Origin: SOKG01 sp964502665
Lineage (GTDB): Bacteria; Chloroflexota; Dehalococcoidia; SZUA-161
Direction: 5' to 3'
Length of the DNA stretch: 9,478 bases
Assembly: GCA_964502665.1 (NCBI GenBank)
Contig: CAZCXP010000099.1
Coordinates: 1-9,478 of the forward strand
Shown here: positions 7,868 through 9,478 of the stretch, in pieces
Layout: each line of letters opens with the position of its first letter
How positions within the stretch are numbered: position 1 is the stretch's first letter
Position numbers and translations under genes: made by a program
Notes under the pieces: generated by a model
What the model was told of the DNA's origin: nothing
The model's input: the letters and a program-made list of their open reading frames with translations, nothing else
The model's database searches: none

Positions 7868-8839
7868 TCACCTCCCAATGATCCTCTCAAGTTGCTCCTT
7901 CACCTGCTCGATTTCCGCTCCAAGCTGTTTATCGATTTTGGATATCCTGACCGAGAGCACATCCAGCCTTCCAGCCTCTTCATCAACTTGCTGGCGAATG
8001 AAGCTGCTATTGGACCTTGCTCTGAGAGAAAGGCCAATGAGAACAATCAATATGACTGCAAGCGCCACGATTCCAATTATGTAGGGCAGGAATGATTCCT
8101 GTGACACCGGTATCGGGAACCCTGAAACAGAGCTGGGCAGGGTATCGAGCAAATCTTTGGCGTCCTCGACATATCCCTTGCTGCTGAGGATCTCGGCGCG
8201 CTCTATTACATCTTCTGCCAGCTTCACATATTTCGGGTCGGCTGTGTTGGGGTCGGTGGTTGCGTCTCTCACTAAGCTTCTCTTCTGAATCAAAGCCGTC
8301 CGATAGGCCTCTATTGCCTGATCGCTGACCTCCGCTGACCTCTGTTGAAGCAGAGTGCCTTCCGGACCGAGGGAAAGTTGTACCAAGGAAATGTTCCCCG
8401 GCATGTGGAGGAACTCGCCGTTCTTCGATATTTCTGTCGACGTATAGTCTTCAGGCACGGCCCCCTTCAACGTGAACTTGGCAGTTCCTTTGACAACGTT
8501 GAACTCGACCTCGGGTTGGCCTGGTTGCCATGTATCAGTATCCACGCCGGAATAATCGTTTTCCAGTCCCCAGTATACGTCCCCCGCTTTCTCCAGGGGG
8601 GTGGACAGGATCAACGTGTTATTGCCTAGACTAACGCCGACCTCGATCTCCAGGGAGACTACATAGGTGTCGCCGGCCATGAGGTGATCGTCGGTCACGT
8701 CGCTGCCATCAACGTTCTTGACCACGTAGGATTCTATGTCGGCCTTCAAGTCGTCCTGTGCATGGACTATCGCTGTGCCTGACACCATTGCCAAAACCGA
8801 GCATAGAACAAATATCGCAAGAAAGCGTTTTCGCTTCAT
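7868..8839 (-). CDS. Membrane-anchored extracytoplasmic protein (operon gene A)
   Basis: A 323-residue protein of no family I recognise. It has a clear signal peptide: MKRKR, a hydrophobic core to about residue 24, then a V-H-A cleavage context at 25-27. The ectodomain from about 30 to 165 is rich in alternating hydrophobic and polar residues, suggesting a beta-sandwich, for example VVSLEIEVGVS (60-70) and FNVVKGTAKFTLKG (113-126). A helical segment follows (about 168-235), then one transmembrane helix (about 252-271). A charged cytoplasmic tail with heptad character closes it (about 283-321). It could be an outer sensor or anchor that meets the tubulin-like proteins through the coiled tail; this is inferred. 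As first operon gene it sits just downstream of the 8968-8996 promoter. I start it at ATG 8839 because AAGGAG lies eight bases upstream. A TTG at 8845 would leave only two bases and is rejected. Confidence 0.8.
   Translation of the reverse strand: MKRKRFLAIFVLCSVLAMVSGTAIVHAQDDLKADIESYVVKNVDGSDVTDDHLMAGDTYVVSLEIEVGVSLGNNTLILSTPLEKAGDVYWGLENDYSGVDTDTWQPGQPEVEFNVVKGTAKFTLKGAVPEDYTSTEISKNGEFLHMPGNISLVQLSLGPEGTLLQQRSAEVSDQAIEAYRTALIQKRSLVRDATTDPNTADPKYVKLAEDVIERAEILSSKGYVEDAKDLLDTLPSSVSGFPIPVSQESFLPYIIGIVALAVILIVLIGLSLRARSNSSFIRQQVDEEAGRLDVLSVRISKIDKQLGAEIEQVKEQLERIIGR
7871..7875 (-). promoter_or_regulatory. Ribosome binding site of gene B, inside the end of gene A
   Basis: GGAGG on the minus strand lies immediately before the TGA stop of gene A and seven bases before the ATG at 7863. 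It decides the start of the large tubulin-like protein and implies coupled translation of A and B. Confidence 0.75.
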
Positions 8840-8847
8840 GACCAATA

Positions 8848-8853
8848 CTCCTT
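8848..8853 (-). promoter_or_regulatory. Ribosome binding site of gene A
   Basis: AAGGAG on the minus strand lies eight bases before ATG 8839, an ideal spacing. This site fixes the start of the first operon gene against the in-frame TTG at 8845. Confidence 0.75.
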
Positions 8854-8967
8854 AGGTTTGTATCCCTGTCAACTGCGGATGCCCGGCTGCTGTGATTCTG
8901 CGACTTAGTTGTATGTTGGCTTCATCGATTGCGTGCAATTGCCTCAGCCACGCTTCATGTCGTGCCA

Positions 8968-8996
8968 AGCATAGCATCGCTCATAACTAGTGTCAA
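8968..8996 (-). promoter_or_regulatory. Strong promoter of the tubulin operon
   Basis: On the minus strand, a perfect TTGACA (8996-8991) and TATGCT (8973-8968) are separated by 17 bases, close to the sigma-70 consensus. The start would be near 8961, giving a leader of about 120 bases to gene A. No other good pair lies closer to the gene, so this is the most likely main promoter. The 8854-8960 leader shows no obvious hairpin or terminator. Confidence 0.7.
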
Positions 8997-9047
8997 CAGT
9001 CCTTTGGTTCACTGCAGATGGCCCATTATGACCATTTGGCAGCCACC

Positions 9048-9057
9048 ATAGTACTAT
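9048..9057. repeat. 10-bp perfect palindrome
   Basis: ATAGTACTAT lies about 50 bases upstream of the operon promoter's -35 box. It has no loop and is A/T-rich at the arms, a form common in dimeric-regulator sites. No second copy was seen in the window, so chance is possible. Confidence 0.25.
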
Positions 9058-9078
9058 CGTCGCCGGTCGGTCCTCTGG

Positions 9079-9263
9079 GGCCAATCGGCTCTCTCATAAG
9101 GGTCTTTTTGCTGTCCAGGCTAACCAACGCTTTTTCTGGCTTGAGAGGGCCGGCGCAACTGATTGGCCAAGAGCCTCTAGTCCGCGATGCTAGGAATATA
9201 GGGACTAAGAGCCCATGCCACGTTGGTCATTCAGTCCGTAGTCCCGCACGGTGACGGACTGAA
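9079..9263 (-). ncRNA. Candidate structured RNA or long leader
   Basis: This non-coding stretch contains several complementary segments. GGCCAATC (9079-9086) pairs with GATTGGCC (9161-9168). GGCTCTCTCA (9087-9096) pairs with TGAGAGGGCC (9142-9151), one mismatch. TAACCAACG (9121-9129) pairs with CGTTGGTCA (9221-9229), where the single odd pair is G-U in a minus-strand RNA. CTCTAGTCC (9175-9183) pairs with GGACTAAGAG (9202-9211), one bulge. TTCAGTCCGT (9230-9239) pairs with ACGGACTGAA (9254-9263). The first and third helices cross, which would make a pseudoknot. A promoter-like pair lies just upstream on the minus strand (9267-9295). Strand is not certain, because one other mismatch is a wobble only on the plus strand. 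I recognise no known RNA family. Confidence 0.3.
9230..9263. repeat. Perfect 10-bp inverted repeat at predicted start site
   Basis: TTCAGTCCGT (9230-9239) and ACGGACTGAA (9254-9263) are perfectly complementary across a 14-base spacer. The predicted start of the 9267-9295 promoter falls at about 9260, inside one arm. The repeat could therefore be an operator for a dimeric repressor or the 5' hairpin of a transcript. No T-run follows on the minus strand, so it is not a standard terminator of the glutamine synthetase gene. Confidence 0.5.
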
Positions 9264-9266
9264 CTA

Positions 9267-9295
9267 CATTTACCACTTTTGCCTGACTTTGTCAA
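9267..9295 (-). promoter_or_regulatory. Possible upstream promoter
   Basis: On the minus strand, a perfect TTGACA (9295-9290) is followed after 17 bases by TAAATG (9272-9267). A TG one base before the -10 resembles an extended -10 element. The -35 is strong and the -10 weak (no final T). It would start transcription through the inverted-repeat region towards the operon, giving a leader of about 420 bases or a separate small RNA. Confidence 0.45.
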
Positions 9296-9375
9296 TCCCT
9301 TGGCTTTGATCTGAGCCATGCAAATCGGTATTCACCGCCTGTCGACTGCTCCAGACAAGGTGGGCTGCGTTCGAT

Positions 9376-9478
9376 TCACAAGATAGGCAAGTATCTCTTA
9401 AGCTCATATTCAGACACGTGGGTCCGGTAGTGGTCCCACTCGATCTTCTTGTTCTTGATGAAAGCATGGAAAACGTGG
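9376..9478 (-). CDS. Glutamine synthetase, C-terminal end (partial)
   Basis: The last 34 codons of a gene running in from the right edge, ending in TGA at 9376-9378. The frame reads ...AFIKNKKIEWDHYRTHVSEYELKR..., closing with YLPIL. The pattern 'K-x-x-E-W-x-x-Y-R-x-x-V-(6)-x-Y-L' right before the stop is characteristic of the C-terminus of prokaryotic type I glutamine synthetase (glnA), which joins ammonia to glutamate using ATP in the cytoplasm. Catalytic residues lie outside the window. It faces the same way as the tubulin operon but is separated by over 500 non-coding bases with promoters, so it is probably not part of that operon. Confidence 0.8.
   Translation of the reverse strand, partial: HVFHAFIKNKKIEWDHYRTHVSEYELKRYLPIL

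Noticed and set aside
409..8839. Calling B or E the cell-division protein FtsZ
   Set aside because: Lengths, accessory domains and altered T7 loops do not fit FtsZ, and no division genes such as ftsA or ftsQ are nearby.
8867..8872. A second minus-strand TTGACA very near gene A
   Set aside because: The matching -10 position falls in the ribosome binding site and shows no TATAAT-like sequence; the 8968-8996 pair is far better.
194..8943. GTGCAATTGCC present at both 194-204 and 8933-8943, flanking the operon
   Set aside because: An 11-base match between two places in 9.5 kb is expected by chance, and the flanking bases do not extend it, so it is not supported as a direct repeat or att pair.
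9026..9097. 23-residue minus-strand frame MREPIGPRGPTG... with a Gly-Pro-rich start
   Set aside because: No Shine-Dalgarno sequence ahead of its ATG and very short; not enough to call a leader peptide.
9018..9254. 78-residue plus-strand open frame beginning MAHYDHL
   Set aside because: No ribosome binding site and no recognisable motif; it coincides with the inverted-repeat region and looks accidental.
9270..9467. 65-residue minus-strand open frame rich in Ser, Thr and Arg
   Set aside because: It overlaps the glutamine synthetase C-terminus in another frame; the frame ending at 9376 clearly matches the known C-terminal pattern.
1..9478. CRISPR array or insertion sequence
   Set aside because: No regularly spaced repeats and no transposase gene with terminal inverted repeats were seen.

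Overview
This window is bacterial DNA of moderate G+C. Evidence for a bacterium is Shine-Dalgarno sites ahead of most genes, ATG and GTG starts, promoters close to the sigma-70 consensus, and a type I glutamine synthetase tail. The tRNA fragment has no encoded CCA. A Chloroflexota or similar deep-branching host would fit, but nothing here fixes the phylum.

Almost all coding sequence is one tightly packed five-gene operon on the minus strand, read from about 8839 down to 409. The order is: (A) a secreted or anchored protein with a signal peptide, an ectodomain, one transmembrane helix and a short cytoplasmic coiled coil; (B) a 904-residue tubulin/FtsZ-superfamily protein with a long coiled-coil extension and an extra C-terminal domain; (C) a 780-residue protein with about nine or ten membrane segments and a large cytoplasmic helical half; (D) a soluble protein with an apparent PH/GRAM-like N-terminus and a helical remainder; (E) a second, different tubulin/FtsZ-like protein with an N-terminal zinc ribbon. 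Gaps are 4, 51, 9 and 0 bases. Two tubulin-like GTPase candidates with two membrane proteins and a possible membrane adaptor suggest a membrane-associated cytoskeletal or membrane-remodelling machine. FtsZ-like families in membrane-remodelling neighbourhoods have been described before, but I do not recognise this five-part arrangement.

Right of the operon (8846-9375) is a non-coding region. It has a strong promoter next to gene A (8968-8996) and a second promoter-like pair (9267-9295). Between them lie several long-range inverted repeats, including a 10-bp arm pair at the second promoter's predicted start. This could be a structured leader, a small RNA or an operator region. Beyond it, 9376-9478 is the C-terminal end of glutamine synthetase, also on the minus strand.

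Left of the operon (1-408) there is no convincing gene. It holds a near-consensus plus-strand promoter (228-257), a weak hairpin with a T-run, and the 3' portion of a tRNA-Val(CAC) (305-346). That tRNA lacks a matching 5' half, so it may be an attachment-site scar from an integrated element lying to the left, or a decayed tRNA. The operon has no clear intrinsic terminator before this region.
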